Shown here one piece after another: positions 24,948 through 34,918 of a stretch of 64,000 nt of DNA. The notes under the pieces were generated by a model. That model had not been told where the DNA came from. It ran no database searches and saw only the letters and a list, made by a program, of their open reading frames with translations. The DNA lies in contig NZ_AHOO02000009.1 of the NCBI RefSeq assembly GCF_000244755.1, forward strand, positions 1 to 64,000, written 5' to 3'. This DNA comes from Leptospira licerasiae serovar Varillal str. VAR 010. Its GTDB lineage: Bacteria > Spirochaetota > Leptospiria > Leptospirales > Leptospiraceae. Each line of letters starts with the position of its first letter. Positions within the stretch are counted from its first letter, which is position 1. Both the position numbers and the translations under genes were made by a program.

Positions 24948-26516
24948 TTAACCGAGTGCAGTGATATTACTCGTATAATCCATCATAGTACTGAATTTTA
25001 CGGGAACTCTTTCGTATTCCAAAACTTCGGTCAGGGTCCTGAATTTATTTTGACCCGCTCCGATCTCTATATCGTTCCCTGTGAATTGCAAAGGATGCTC
25101 GTATCCGCATGCGTGAGCCACGGATAATAATTCTTTTCTAAACCCTTTGATGTAATTTGCGGCGCGTTTTGCTTTTAGCTCCACGTCCAAGCCTCCTTGC
25201 AGCCATTTGTTTTGTGTGGCTACACCGGCCGGACAATGTCCGGTATGACATTTTTGTGCTTGGATACAACCTATAGACATCATAGTTTCCCTGGCCACAT
25301 GGATCAGATCGCAACCCATGGCGAATGCAACTATGGCCCTATCAGGAAAACCTAATTTTCCGCTTCCGATCCAAACCACTCTGTCCGCAATTTCGTATTT
25401 TTGAAAGATCTTATATACCCTAGCAAATCCCACCTTAAAAGGAAGGGAAACATGATCGGTGAAAGTTAAAGGCGCCGCTCCAGTTCCACCTTCTCCCCCG
25501 TCTATAGTAATGAAATCAGGTCCTTGACCTGTTTCTTTCATTCGACCTGCAAGTTCCTCCCAAAATTTAGATTCTCCCACAGCACTTTTGATGCCCACCG
25601 GAAGTCCCGAAACGGAAGCCAATTTTTCTATAAATTCGATCAGACTTTTTACATCGTCGAATTCGGTATGAGCGTTAGGTGAAATACAATCCTGTCCGGG
25701 TTTGATCCCTCTGATCTCCGCGATCTCTTTGGTCACTTTTGCTCCGGGTAAGATCCCTCCCTTTCCAGGTTTTGCGCCCTGCGAAAGTTTGATCTCTATA
25801 GCCCTTACATTTGGATTCGCGTCCAGACGTTTTAGGAATTGATCTAAGGAGAATTTACCCTTTTCATCCCTCGCACCGAAATATCCCGTGCCTAATTGCC
25901 ACACAACGTCGGCGCCGAAGTTATGATAAGGAGAAAGTCCGCCTTCCCCTGTATTATGATAACAACGTGCTATCTTTGCACCTTTGTTCAGAGAAGATAC
26001 CGCTCTTTCCCCCAAAGAGCCGTAAGACATAGCGGAGATATTTACTACAGAGGCCGGTCTGTATAATTTTTTCCTGTTCCTGAATTCTCCCATTACCTTG
26101 AGAGAAGGGATCATAGAACTATCTCCTTCTATAAACTTTGCTTTGCTATCGGAGAAGGGGAAGGCTGCGTGTTTGATGATAGGATAACCTGCGTCGTATA
26201 ATAACTCCGTGGTACCAAAACCGAAATTATTATTTTGCATCTTTGCCGTGGCATAAACCCAGGATCTTTCCGCTCTATTAAAAGGCATTTCCTCCTTATC
26301 GTTAGCCACCCAGTATTGCCTGAGTTCCGGGCCTATCATTTCGAATAGATATCTGATATGACCGACGATAGGAAAGTTATGTTTGATCGTATGTTTTTTC
26401 TGGAATATATCGTGAATAAAAACGCATAATAAAAAAAGAAAAGCGACTCCGGACCAAAAAAGCCAAGCGTGTTCATCTATCAAGTTTAGATATTCTATAA
26501 ATAGTTCTTCAAACAT
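24948..26516 (-). CDS. FMN-binding glutamate synthase family protein
   Basis: This 522-aa protein has an N-terminal membrane segment (about residues 15-37) and a GltB2-like TIM barrel with F-I-T-I-D-G-G-E-G-G-T-G-A-A-P for FMN binding and S-Q-G-A-K-P-G-K-G-G. The cysteine cluster C-I-Q-A-Q-K-C-H-T-G-H-C-P resembles the 3Fe-4S site of glutamate synthase. It lacks the N-terminal glutaminase domain, so it is a stand-alone synthase-like domain. Redox activity is expected; the physiological reaction is not proven. Confidence 0.92.
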   Translation of the reverse strand: MFEELFIEYLNLIDEHAWLFWSGVAFLFLLCVFIHDIFQKKHTIKHNFPIVGHIRYLFEMIGPELRQYWVANDKEEMPFNRAERSWVYATAKMQNNNFGFGTTELLYDAGYPIIKHAAFPFSDSKAKFIEGDSSMIPSLKVMGEFRNRKKLYRPASVVNISAMSYGSLGERAVSSLNKGAKIARCYHNTGEGGLSPYHNFGADVVWQLGTGYFGARDEKGKFSLDQFLKRLDANPNVRAIEIKLSQGAKPGKGGILPGAKVTKEIAEIRGIKPGQDCISPNAHTEFDDVKSLIEFIEKLASVSGLPVGIKSAVGESKFWEELAGRMKETGQGPDFITIDGGEGGTGAAPLTFTDHVSLPFKVGFARVYKIFQKYEIADRVVWIGSGKLGFPDRAIVAFAMGCDLIHVARETMMSIGCIQAQKCHTGHCPAGVATQNKWLQGGLDVELKAKRAANYIKGFRKELLSVAHACGYEHPLQFTGNDIEIGAGQNKFRTLTEVLEYERVPVKFSTMMDYTSNITALG

Positions 26517-26610
26517 GCGCCGAAGTATAGCCCACAGGCAAGAAATTGCAAATTAGTTTTTAAGAATTTAAATCGGAAGCTTTGATTGTTGCGACAATAT
26601 CGGAAAACAA

Positions 26611-27408
26611 TCAAACATGTAAGACGAATTCTTTTTTGAATTCTTTTCTTGCAGTCATACGAATTCCGGAGAATTTTTTGCCGTCTTGGATTACGAAACT
26701 ATTACTCTTCACCCAGTCCCCGGTATTGATGATATTCATTTTAGGGATGCATAAAAAATCATGAGTATGACCTGAGATCAAGACCTTCCTGTCTTGGTGG
26801 GTGAGCTTGGAAAGTTTCTGGTAATAATGTAATGTTTCTTCGACAGTACTCGGGTCTTGTCTGTTCAGATGTTTATGATAGAAGTTTTCGGAAAATTTGA
26901 ACAAAGCCGGAAATGCAGACGCAAATACATGAAGAATTCTTAAGACTAGGATGGAGCCCATCCAGGTAAATTTATTGTATTGGCCTTGGTGGCCATGGAT
27001 TGCGATCAGGGTTTCATTTTCCGCCTTCTCGCAGATAATCCAACCTCTTTCGATCAAATATAATTCTACTTTAGGGGTTAACCTCATCAGATAGGACGTG
27101 GTGTCGTGATTCCCGACGATATAATATTTTTTACCGTTCCCGGAAGAAAGTCTGTCCAGGCGCTCAAAAAGTTTGTTAAATCTTTTTTTGCCTTTTACTC
27201 TTTGTAACCTTCTATCCGCGCTAAAAAACCAATTTTCGATAATATCTCCGACCAAGTACAGATTATCGAATCTGACCTCTTTTTTGTTCAGATGGTCCAG
27301 TAATTGGAAAAGTTCTTTGTGTTTATGGGATTTTATCTTCTTGTTCAGAAGATAATGGATGTCCGAAATGAAAAACGCGTCGTAAAGTCTTCCTTTTCGA
27401 AATTTCAT
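26611..27408 (-). CDS. LpxH-like metallophosphoesterase
   Basis: This 265-aa calcineurin-like phosphoesterase has all dinuclear metal motifs: I-S-D-I-H-Y, G-D-I-I-E-N-W-F, V-G-N-H-D-T, H-G-H-Q-G-Q, and S-G-H-T-H-D. The I-E-N-W and G-H-Q-G features resemble UDP-2,3-diacylglucosamine hydrolase (LpxH) and its relatives, which act in lipid A synthesis at the inner membrane face. The substrate is not certain because this group includes UDP-diacylglucosamine-unrelated enzymes. Transcribed alone. Confidence 0.82.
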   Translation of the reverse strand: MKFRKGRLYDAFFISDIHYLLNKKIKSHKHKELFQLLDHLNKKEVRFDNLYLVGDIIENWFFSADRRLQRVKGKKRFNKLFERLDRLSSGNGKKYYIVGNHDTTSYLMRLTPKVELYLIERGWIICEKAENETLIAIHGHQGQYNKFTWMGSILVLRILHVFASAFPALFKFSENFYHKHLNRQDPSTVEETLHYYQKLSKLTHQDRKVLISGHTHDFLCIPKMNIINTGDWVKSNSFVIQDGKKFSGIRMTARKEFKKEFVLHV

Positions 27409-27546
27409 TTAGTAGAACGATACCTTACTTCCATAAGACGAAATCCTGTAAGATTGTCAACGGATTCGAGGCTCGGATCGCCTTTCTAAAAACTTTCCGG
27501 GATGAAAAAACGATTACATTTTTTAGAAGGGCCTTGCCTAGAACTT

Positions 27547-28809
27547 TTATAAAAATACTTGGATCTGGGCCCGGATCCTATGAGAACCCAAACTGTCGAC
27601 ATATCCTCCTTCTAAATAAGCGTAATCTGCCTGTATTTTTAAATTATGATCCTTGAGATAATAGGAAACTGCGAGGCCTCTTTCTCTGGAATAAGTTAGT
27701 TTCGGGTCCGTTTTCCCCCATGGTCTGTATTCCGAATATCTAAGCGCAACTCCCAGGTTATTTTTGAAAAGATAACCTAATTGGAAAAATCCTCCCTTTA
27801 CAGATCTGGAATACTCGGTTAGGGTTCGGTTTCCGATCTCTTTTTCCATAAAAGGGGAGTTTGCTTTTCTAGTCAGATATTCTCCGGAAGCTGAGAAACC
27901 TTTCCATTGGAATAAAAACTCTGCGCCAGTATTTGTGTAATCGAATCTTGCAAATTGATAAGTGTTCCCATGAGTAGAAAGATCACGATTCGTATTTTGA
28001 TTATTTGCACCTGCTACGGAGATTGCAAGTTTAGGTTTTTCAGAATGTTCCAGATCCGGTTCACCATTATCCGAAAAAACTCCCAAAGGATAATAAGTAA
28101 GTTTTCCGCTAGTCAACACTCCGCTCGAATTGGAGCTCCTATTTCTTCCTTCTCCGCCGAATACACCTGCGGAATATCCTAAACAATTCCAGCCGAATAG
28201 ATTGGCAGAAGAGACTAGAATCCCCACGTCTCTGTCAAGATTCAATTCCTCGTTGGAAACAGTCCTGTCCACGAATTCTTGGAGACCATCGGAGATAAAT
28301 CTTTGGCGATTATAGGGCACTTTCATTTGCCCCAGTTTTATATTTGCATTCTTAAGACTTGTATAAGATAGAGAAACATCTCTTAAAGGAACGGGTCTAT
28401 CTTCTTCCATATCTAAATTAGAAAAAGATAATTGAACGTAATATTGCCAGTTTTTTCCTAAAAAATTCCCCGAGAAAACAAGTCTTGCTCTTCTCGCTTG
28501 GAATTCTAAACCTTCGGTTTGTTTTTCTCCTTCTTCTTGCTCGATGGTTTCCACGGCTCTTTCCTGGAAACGAACTCTCATGTTCAGGAAATTTTGTTTA
28601 TCGGAAGTTTCGAAAGAGAGCCCTTTCCCGAATCCCATACTAGTCAATATATGTTCTTGTAATTCTTGTTGCGGGTTCGGATTCGTTTCGGAACTTTCCG
28701 TTTGGCGTTGACGGACCTTCTTCTTTTTGACCGATTTGATAGATTCCGAATTTACGGATTGGGAAAATAGAAAGAAGATAAGCGTAAAGAGAGGATAATG
28801 GACTTTCAT
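27547..28809 (-). CDS. OprO/OprP-type porin
   Basis: This 420-aa protein has an N-terminal signal peptide (Y-P-L-F-T-L-I-F-F-L-F-S-Q-S-V-N-S). A basic, low-complexity spacer follows (K-K-K-V-R-Q-R-Q-T-E). The beta-barrel body has alternating strands: R-A-R-L-V-F-S-G, W-Q-Y-Y-V-Q-L-S-F-S, N-I-K-L-G-Q-M-K-V-P-Y-N-R-Q and a terminal I-R-A-Q-I-Q-V-F-L. The K-L-G-Q-M-K-V-P-Y segment is typical of phosphate-selective porins. It should lie in the outer membrane. Selectivity for phosphate is by family only. Confidence 0.85.
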   Translation of the reverse strand: MKVHYPLFTLIFFLFSQSVNSESIKSVKKKKVRQRQTESSETNPNPQQELQEHILTSMGFGKGLSFETSDKQNFLNMRVRFQERAVETIEQEEGEKQTEGLEFQARRARLVFSGNFLGKNWQYYVQLSFSNLDMEEDRPVPLRDVSLSYTSLKNANIKLGQMKVPYNRQRFISDGLQEFVDRTVSNEELNLDRDVGILVSSANLFGWNCLGYSAGVFGGEGRNRSSNSSGVLTSGKLTYYPLGVFSDNGEPDLEHSEKPKLAISVAGANNQNTNRDLSTHGNTYQFARFDYTNTGAEFLFQWKGFSASGEYLTRKANSPFMEKEIGNRTLTEYSRSVKGGFFQLGYLFKNNLGVALRYSEYRPWGKTDPKLTYSRERGLAVSYYLKDHNLKIQADYAYLEGGYVDSLGSHRIRAQIQVFL

Positions 28810-28901
28810 ACTTTTCTTATCTTCAAAATTGGAACCTAGGTTTAGGGTGTCGTTCCTTTTTTAAAGATAAGAATTCGAAAGAATTTTCGGAAATTCCGGA
28901 A

Positions 28902-29294
28902 CTAGGTGGGAGGTCGATGGTCCCATTCTAGATTTAGTATAATGATACAAGCGACAAGTACGCTAACCGCTAATGCGAATAATAAACCTCCATCGTCATC
29001 CACCACTATTCCTAAAAATAAAAGATGAGATAGTACCGCTCCTATCATCAGTCCGAAACCTACTAAGGCTCCTACAAATCTAGAAGCTGGGAAAATCAAA
29101 AGTGCCGCTACAATAAACTCGACCGAACCCGTTCCGATCCTTCCCCAAGGTTCTATTCCCAAGGTGGAAAAAATTTTTACGGATTCGTCCTGTCCGGTGA
29201 ATTTAAAAAATAAGGTCTGCAAAAACACAAGAGCCGAAAAAACGGAAAGTATCGTGGACAATCGATTCTTTACTGTTTGGGTCAAAACCGGCAT
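28902..29294 (-). CDS. DoxX-like membrane protein
   Basis: This protein is 130 aa from the ATG at 29294, which has GGAG about 7 nt upstream on the coding strand. A longer frame to 29369 would overlap the neighbouring gene and is rejected. Four membrane helices are visible, with F-F-K-F-T-G near the first, L-G-I-E-P-W-G-R-I-G-T-G-S-V-E-F, and a final helix ending L-N-L-E-W-D-H-R-P. It matches DoxX-like proteins; function unknown. Confidence 0.82.
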   Translation of the reverse strand: MPVLTQTVKNRLSTILSVFSALVFLQTLFFKFTGQDESVKIFSTLGIEPWGRIGTGSVEFIVAALLIFPASRFVGALVGFGLMIGAVLSHLLFLGIVVDDDGGLLFALAVSVLVACIIILNLEWDHRPPT

Positions 29295-29352
29295 AAAATC
29301 TCCTTTATCTTGGATTCGATCTTTTCTCAGATTCGTTACGCCGAATTCGGAT

Positions 29353-31287
29353 TTATCTGAATAATTCATCTATTTGGTTCTTGTATTTATCCGAGACAAC
29401 GTTCCTTTTTACCTTCATAGTCATGGTCAACTCGTCCCCAGGTTCGAATTTTTTAGGAAGAAGGTAAAAATTAGATACTTTTTCGAAATTTTTAAAACCG
29501 TTTTTAGAGGAGACTCTCTCTTTAATTTCTTTTTTGAACAATTCTCTAACGTCCGGATCGGAATTCGGATCGGCGATCTCTTGTAATAATTTAGACTTCC
29601 AGTCGCGTAATTGTTTGTCTAACGCCTCCCAATCGGGAACTAAAAGGGCGCTTAACGTTTTTTGGTCGTGTCCGACTATCATTGCCTGTAAGATCAACTC
29701 GCTTTGAGTAAGAGCGAATTCGATCGGTTCCGGTTCCAAATTTTCTCCGCCTAAAAGTACGATCGTATCCTTTGCCCTTCCTGCGTATTTTAGTTCTCCT
29801 TGGGCGGTCCAAAGGAGAAGGTCCCCTGAATTTAACCATCCGTCCTTCATGGTCTCGGCGGTCTTTTCAGGATCTAAATAATAACCCTGCATGATATGAC
29901 CGCCTTTATGCCAGGCGATCCCTTTGACTCCAGGTTCGTGTATCTCTTCTCCCTTTTCGTCTAAGATCTTGATCTCCACACCTGGGATACATTTTCCTAG
30001 GGTTCCTACAGTGATCCTATCAAGCCTTCTTCTGGTGGAAGCGCCGCTAGTCTCTGTCATTCCGTATCCTTCTAAGATAGGAATTCCGATAGAGTTGAAA
30101 AATCTATCGATGTATTCCGGAAGCGCCCCCGCTCCGGAGATGGCAAATTTCAGTCTTCCGCCCAAACTTTTTCGTATTTTAGAAAATAGTAATTGAGCCA
30201 GGATATTAGGTACGAACCAGAAGAATGTTCCGAATAGCCCGCTCATTCTATGGAAAAATTCGCCAAAGAAAGATCTTGGTTTTAATGAGAACTCCAAACC
30301 TAAAAGCCTACTTTTATATTTGTAATAAGAATTTGCGGCTGATTGAAAACTTTTGAAAATAAATTTAGCGACCGGAGAAGCGTCCTTCAGTTTATCTTGG
30401 ACCTTATTATAAAAACTTTCCCAAACCCTTGGTACGGAAAGAAGGAAAGTGGGTTTTATATCCTGCAGATCCTGTCCTAAACTAGAAATAGAAGTAAATG
30501 CTTCCGAAGCTCCTGCTCGAACGCAGGCAGTCTCGATCAATCTTTCCGCAATATGCCAAGGAGGAAGATAGGCCATGGTCCTATCTTCCGGAGTGATACG
30601 AACATCGTCCAAAGACAAAGACATATTCACGTTAAACACTATGTTGCGATGAGAAAGCATAACTCCCTTAGGGCGTCCGGTGGTCCCGGAAGTATAAACG
30701 ATAGTAGCAAGATCGGATTCTTGGATGGATTCTCCTCTAGAATGAAATTCTAATTCTCCTTTTTCTTGGATCCATCTGTCCCCTAGAGAGATTAGTTCGT
30801 CTAAATGCAAAAGTTTGAACGGATGTCTTTGTTCGGAATGATGAGAGGATTCGAACAATATGACTGTTTTTAAATGAGGGAATGACGCGGAAGAAGAACT
30901 AAGTTTACGGACCACTTCCGAATTTCCCGCAAAACAAACTTCTGCCTTTGAATGGTTTAGAATATAGATCAAATCTTCTAGTGTGGAATCGGTTCCTCTA
31001 GGCACATCTACACTTCCTATATTCGTAATTCCCATACTCGCCCAGATCCAACGATGTCCCGAATCGGCGATTAATCCTACATTCTCTCCTTTTTTTACTC
31101 CGATTGAGACCAAGCCTAAGCCGATCCTGGTCACTATATCTCCGAGTTCTTTAAAGCTTACGGATTTATACGTTTTGCCATCCGGTTTAAAGAATTGAGC
31201 AGGGTGCTCCTTAAAAGCATCCATAGAAGACTTTAAGGTCCAATATAAAGTTTGAGAATTTAGAAAAGGGAGTTTAAGAGGTTCCAT
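29353..31287 (-). CDS. Long-chain fatty acid-CoA ligase (AMP-binding)
   Basis: This 644-aa ANL-superfamily enzyme has the AMP-binding P-loop Y-T-S-G-T-T-G-R-P-K-G-V-M-L-S-H, then E-G-Y-G-M-T-E-T-S-G, Y-Y-L-D-P-E-K-T, W-L-N-S-G-D-L, and the hinge G-R-A-K-D-T-I-V-L-L-G-G-E-N-L-E-P. The L-G-G-E-N-L-E-P-E-P-I-E pattern is that of long-chain acyl-CoA synthetases. It activates fatty acids with ATP and CoA, feeding lipid synthesis or beta-oxidation, the main carbon route in Leptospira. The length is normal. Confidence 0.93.
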   Translation of the reverse strand: MEPLKLPFLNSQTLYWTLKSSMDAFKEHPAQFFKPDGKTYKSVSFKELGDIVTRIGLGLVSIGVKKGENVGLIADSGHRWIWASMGITNIGSVDVPRGTDSTLEDLIYILNHSKAEVCFAGNSEVVRKLSSSSASFPHLKTVILFESSHHSEQRHPFKLLHLDELISLGDRWIQEKGELEFHSRGESIQESDLATIVYTSGTTGRPKGVMLSHRNIVFNVNMSLSLDDVRITPEDRTMAYLPPWHIAERLIETACVRAGASEAFTSISSLGQDLQDIKPTFLLSVPRVWESFYNKVQDKLKDASPVAKFIFKSFQSAANSYYKYKSRLLGLEFSLKPRSFFGEFFHRMSGLFGTFFWFVPNILAQLLFSKIRKSLGGRLKFAISGAGALPEYIDRFFNSIGIPILEGYGMTETSGASTRRRLDRITVGTLGKCIPGVEIKILDEKGEEIHEPGVKGIAWHKGGHIMQGYYLDPEKTAETMKDGWLNSGDLLLWTAQGELKYAGRAKDTIVLLGGENLEPEPIEFALTQSELILQAMIVGHDQKTLSALLVPDWEALDKQLRDWKSKLLQEIADPNSDPDVRELFKKEIKERVSSKNGFKNFEKVSNFYLLPKKFEPGDELTMTMKVKRNVVSDKYKNQIDELFR

Positions 31288-31388
31288 GCGGGGACCGATT
31301 TTAATCCCGACTAGGCCGAGGGTCCAGGAAAAATTAAATTTTCATGATTTTCCCGAATGTCTTTCTCGAACGATTGTTTCGGAAAGGA

Positions 31389-33185
31389 TCAATGACGTAT
31401 ATGATTTCGACCGAATGCCTTGGAATCATATAGGTTTTTATCCGCTAATCCTAACAATTCTTGGTAAGAATGGATATCACGATCTGTATTACTGGAAACA
31501 CCTATTGAAACAGTGACTCTTGTAAAGGTGCTCTCTTCATGAGGTATCCCCATATCTTCGACCGTTTGTAACATGTTCAAGGCAACTACTATGGCGCCTT
31601 CTACAGGGGTATCGGGAAGAATAACGGAGAATTCTTCTCCTCCGTATCTTGCGATCATATCGGAAGAACGATTTAAACATTCTTTTAATGCTTGGGCCAC
31701 CTGGCAAAGCACTTGGTCGCCTTTTAAATGACCATAGGTATCGTTATACGCCTTGAAGAAGTCCACATCTATCATTAAAAGAGAAAGTGGTCTTTCCGTC
31801 CTTACGGATCTGTTCCATTCTCTCTCCAATTCCTGATCGAAAAATCTCCTGTTAGCCACTCCGGTCAAAGGGTCCATTAGAGAAAGTTCAAATAGTTTAT
31901 CCGCTCTTTCCTTATATTCCTCTTTTTCCTTTTGGAATGTATTGATCCGATCCACAAGCCCTAAGGAAAGAAGAATAACGTTACTTAAAACGCCGATTTT
32001 TAACATTCCGGAAGCGAACTCTTCAGAGTCAAAAAGTCCTAATCTATTCAGGGAGAATATGAATACTCCAGCCAAACTGAAAATCCAGGCGCTTAAAAAA
32101 ATCCTAGCCTTTCTATCTTTTCGGACACTCTGGATTAGAGAGACGATCATCAATATTAAGATCTCCAAAATAGGAAGGATCGCAGTAAAAGGCATCAGAT
32201 ATCTTAAAGATACAAATACGGGTAGAATGGTTAGAATGGACCAAACAATTGTTAATCCTCTGATAAATATATGTAGGATCGGGTAGGTGTCCCTGGTCTG
32301 CAGATATTCTTCGGCGAATAGTCCCAAAAATATCATTGCGATGCAGGTAGCTATGATAAAGGAAGAATTCACAAAATTAGGAGAATTAGGCACCAGGAAC
32401 CAGAAACCGTATCCGGAACTCATGACCAAAAAGTAGGTCACTGCAAAAATTAAAATTACATAATATATGTAAGTTTTTTCTCGGATCCCTAAAAACAGGA
32501 AGAAGTTATAGAATACCATTACTCCTAGGGCGCCGAAATAGATCCCGTCTATGAGTAAAGAGATCCTGGAGGAACGTTCCAGATTGGACTTAGTTACCAA
32601 ATGAAGAGGGAGTGTAAGGGAACCTTCCGATTTAACTCGGATGAATACTTCTATTTTTCCTTTGTCTTCTAATGTTAAAGGAAATACAAAATATCTCTCT
32701 GCGATCGGTCTTTCCTTAAAGGGAAGCATGTCTCCGGTATGGAATTCTCCCTCTCTACCTTTCGAGTCTTTCCAGTATACATCTACATAATCTATATGAG
32801 GATATTCTAAGGTAAGAAACCGTTCTTCCGAAAGGGATTCTTCCGCTTCTACGGAGAACTTAAGCCAATAAGGAGAAGGATCATAACCGAAATTCGGCAT
32901 TCTATCCGTATTCTTTTTGAATTCAACTTCGGAATCTGCAGCGGATATATCTTCCCAGGTGAGAGTTCCTTCTGTGTCTTTAAAGTAGGAGATCTCTTCT
33001 CTAAGCGGGATTTTTCCTGCAGAATGGGAATCTAAACGAAGTACCGGACTCTGTCCTGCAATTGCATCTGCAAATAAAGAACAGGGGAGGGCGAGAGTGA
33101 TCAATACCGCCCATAAAACAAGAGGAAGGCGATTCCGGATCCTGGATGTTTTAATTCTTTCGAATGTCTCGGAATCTTTTGGCAT
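31389..33185 (-). CDS. 7TMR-DISM diguanylate cyclase
   Basis: This 598-aa protein begins with a basic start and a signal anchor near residues 20-40. A periplasmic DISMED2-like sensor domain follows (about 45-205; F-G-Y-D-P-S-P-Y-W-L-K-F, Y-P-H-I-D-Y-V-D-V-Y). Seven membrane helices (about 210-410) precede a short coiled coil and a C-terminal GGDEF domain with active-site G-G-E-E-F and substrate residues D-P-L-T-G-V-A-N-R-R. It should make cyclic di-GMP in response to a periplasmic ligand. I see no R-x-x-D inhibitory site immediately before G-G-E-E-F (reads R-Y-G). Confidence 0.92.
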   Translation of the reverse strand: MPKDSETFERIKTSRIRNRLPLVLWAVLITLALPCSLFADAIAGQSPVLRLDSHSAGKIPLREEISYFKDTEGTLTWEDISAADSEVEFKKNTDRMPNFGYDPSPYWLKFSVEAEESLSEERFLTLEYPHIDYVDVYWKDSKGREGEFHTGDMLPFKERPIAERYFVFPLTLEDKGKIEVFIRVKSEGSLTLPLHLVTKSNLERSSRISLLIDGIYFGALGVMVFYNFFLFLGIREKTYIYYVILIFAVTYFLVMSSGYGFWFLVPNSPNFVNSSFIIATCIAMIFLGLFAEEYLQTRDTYPILHIFIRGLTIVWSILTILPVFVSLRYLMPFTAILPILEILILMIVSLIQSVRKDRKARIFLSAWIFSLAGVFIFSLNRLGLFDSEEFASGMLKIGVLSNVILLSLGLVDRINTFQKEKEEYKERADKLFELSLMDPLTGVANRRFFDQELEREWNRSVRTERPLSLLMIDVDFFKAYNDTYGHLKGDQVLCQVAQALKECLNRSSDMIARYGGEEFSVILPDTPVEGAIVVALNMLQTVEDMGIPHEESTFTRVTVSIGVSSNTDRDIHSYQELLGLADKNLYDSKAFGRNHIRH

Positions 33186-33315
33186 ACCGAAAATATTCTT
33201 ACCTACCTAGAGATGTCAAAAAACTTTCGCAGAAACGATAAGATTTTGACGATTCTTCTAGATAAAATATAACTTTAGAACTTCGGAAACCTAAAAATTT
33301 ATCTGAAATAAACTT

Positions 33316-34755
33316 TTAATCGGGATCTTTTTTAAACTCTTTTCTATTTACGAATAAAAATTGAGTTTCACTTCTCTTGCCGGAAGGAGTTTTGCCCATC
33401 ACCACCATCGCAGGATAAGTAGTCTTTTTGAATTCAGGAATTCTAATGATATATTCTGTGTTGGACTTCCTTTGAACGATACCTTCTTTGCCGCTGATCT
33501 TGATTACCACCGACTTAGGGTCTAGACCTTCTACTATAACAGGAAAACTATCTCCCGGTTTTACCCAAGAACCATCCAGGACACCTAGTTGGATCTTTAC
33601 AGGTGGAGAAGCGCTTAGAATGGAATTGAACCTGGATTGAGACATTCCCCAAGTCACTAAGGATCTATGGATCGTATAAGCATAAGTACCTGGAACGTTT
33701 TTTCCAGGATTTACCGTAAAGGCCATTCTATAACCCGCTGCCTTGGCTTCTTCTATTACACGTACGTCGAATAATCCGAATGGATAAGCGAGATCTTGGA
33801 TCTTTCTGCCCGTCTTAGCTTCCAATGTAGCTTTTGAATCTCTGAGCTGGCTTCTGATCTCCGCTCTAGACATTGCAGGCAATTTAGGATGATACACAGT
33901 ATGCGATCCTATATCCAAAACTCCGCTGTCCAAAGCTTCTTTCAGTTGCGCCCAACTTAAGTAAAATTTGTATCTAGGGTTAGAGATTACAGTCGGATAA
34001 ATAAAAACGGAAGCTCTCATTCCGTATTTTTTTAGCAAAGGAACTAGAACATCTTTATGAGTTATAGATCCATCATCAAATGTTAAAAGAACTGGACGAG
34101 CAGGGAAATCGGAACCTGCCTTTCCTTGCTGGTATTGATAGAATTGATCCAGACTGATTGTTTGATACCCAATGGATTTAAGATACTTGAACTGTTCTTC
34201 CAAGAGGCTAGGGTCTAAATTATATCCTCCCATCGGGTCTTGGTTCCCAACCAAATGATGATAACATAAAACAGGGATACCCTTTCCATGACCTAATTCA
34301 GCATTTCCGTTTTGGTTTTTTGTATCGTATTCGGTCTTAGGGGGAAGTTCCGAAACTCCAGGAAGAGAATTTTCATATTTTTTAGAAGCAGTCTCTTTCT
34401 CTTTAATTTCCTGCTTTTCCTTTTTGGAAACCTTGGTTTTCCCCTTTTTTCTACGTTGTACTCGTTTTGATTTATGAGAAGAGGCTTCCGCAGAAGCCAC
34501 GGATTCTTCTTTTTCCTTTATCACCTTAGCTTCTATCTTAGGAGAAGGTGAAGAAGTCTTTTCCGATCTATGAGTTTCTTTTTTAGGAGTAGAAGGTTTA
34601 GGATCTTCTTCCTGTTCATTCGTTTTAGATTTACCGTCGGAACTTAAAAATTCGCGAACCGGTCCCGCGGAAAGTGCGGAAGAAGTGAGAATACTTAGAA
34701 AGAGTAGAATGGAAAAGCGGCTGATTAGTTTGTACATGGAATTGATCAGTTCCAA
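33316..34755 (-). CDS. Secreted polysaccharide deacetylase
   Basis: This 479-aa protein has an N-terminal signal peptide (I-S-R-F-S-I-L-L-F-L-S-I-L-T-S-S-A-L-S-A) and a long low-complexity Lys/Glu/Ser linker (about residues 35-130). The NodB deacetylase domain follows (about 155-370): L-T-F-D-D-G-S for catalysis and metal, I-G-S-H-T-V-Y-H-P-K for the His pair, and L-A-Y-P-F-G. A beta-rich C-terminal domain closes it. It likely deacetylates a cell-wall or surface glycan in the periplasm. Met1 or Met7 could be the start. Confidence 0.9.
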   Translation of the reverse strand: MELINSMYKLISRFSILLFLSILTSSALSAGPVREFLSSDGKSKTNEQEEDPKPSTPKKETHRSEKTSSPSPKIEAKVIKEKEESVASAEASSHKSKRVQRRKKGKTKVSKKEKQEIKEKETASKKYENSLPGVSELPPKTEYDTKNQNGNAELGHGKGIPVLCYHHLVGNQDPMGGYNLDPSLLEEQFKYLKSIGYQTISLDQFYQYQQGKAGSDFPARPVLLTFDDGSITHKDVLVPLLKKYGMRASVFIYPTVISNPRYKFYLSWAQLKEALDSGVLDIGSHTVYHPKLPAMSRAEIRSQLRDSKATLEAKTGRKIQDLAYPFGLFDVRVIEEAKAAGYRMAFTVNPGKNVPGTYAYTIHRSLVTWGMSQSRFNSILSASPPVKIQLGVLDGSWVKPGDSFPVIVEGLDPKSVVIKISGKEGIVQRKSNTEYIIRIPEFKKTTYPAMVVMGKTPSGKRSETQFLFVNRKEFKKDPD

Positions 34756-34884
34756 GATTCTCTCTGGCAGATGACGCGCAACTTTTTACTAACATAGAAG
34801 TAGAGCAAAAGGTTATAAAAATGAGAGAGAATTTGTCTTGAGGAAGGACTTTTAGGAGATTCTCTTCTGAAATTTATTGACAAA

Positions 34885-34912
34885 GCCCGTCTTTCGGAGG
34901 GGATCGACGGGC
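34885..34912 (-). terminator. Hairpin downstream of the 34919 gene
   Basis: GCCCGTC (34885-34891) pairs with GACGGGC (34906-34912), 7 bp after the stop of the minus-strand gene. The run after the stem on that strand is only TTTGTC, so it is a weak intrinsic terminator. Confidence 0.5.
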
Positions 34913-34918
34913 GAAATA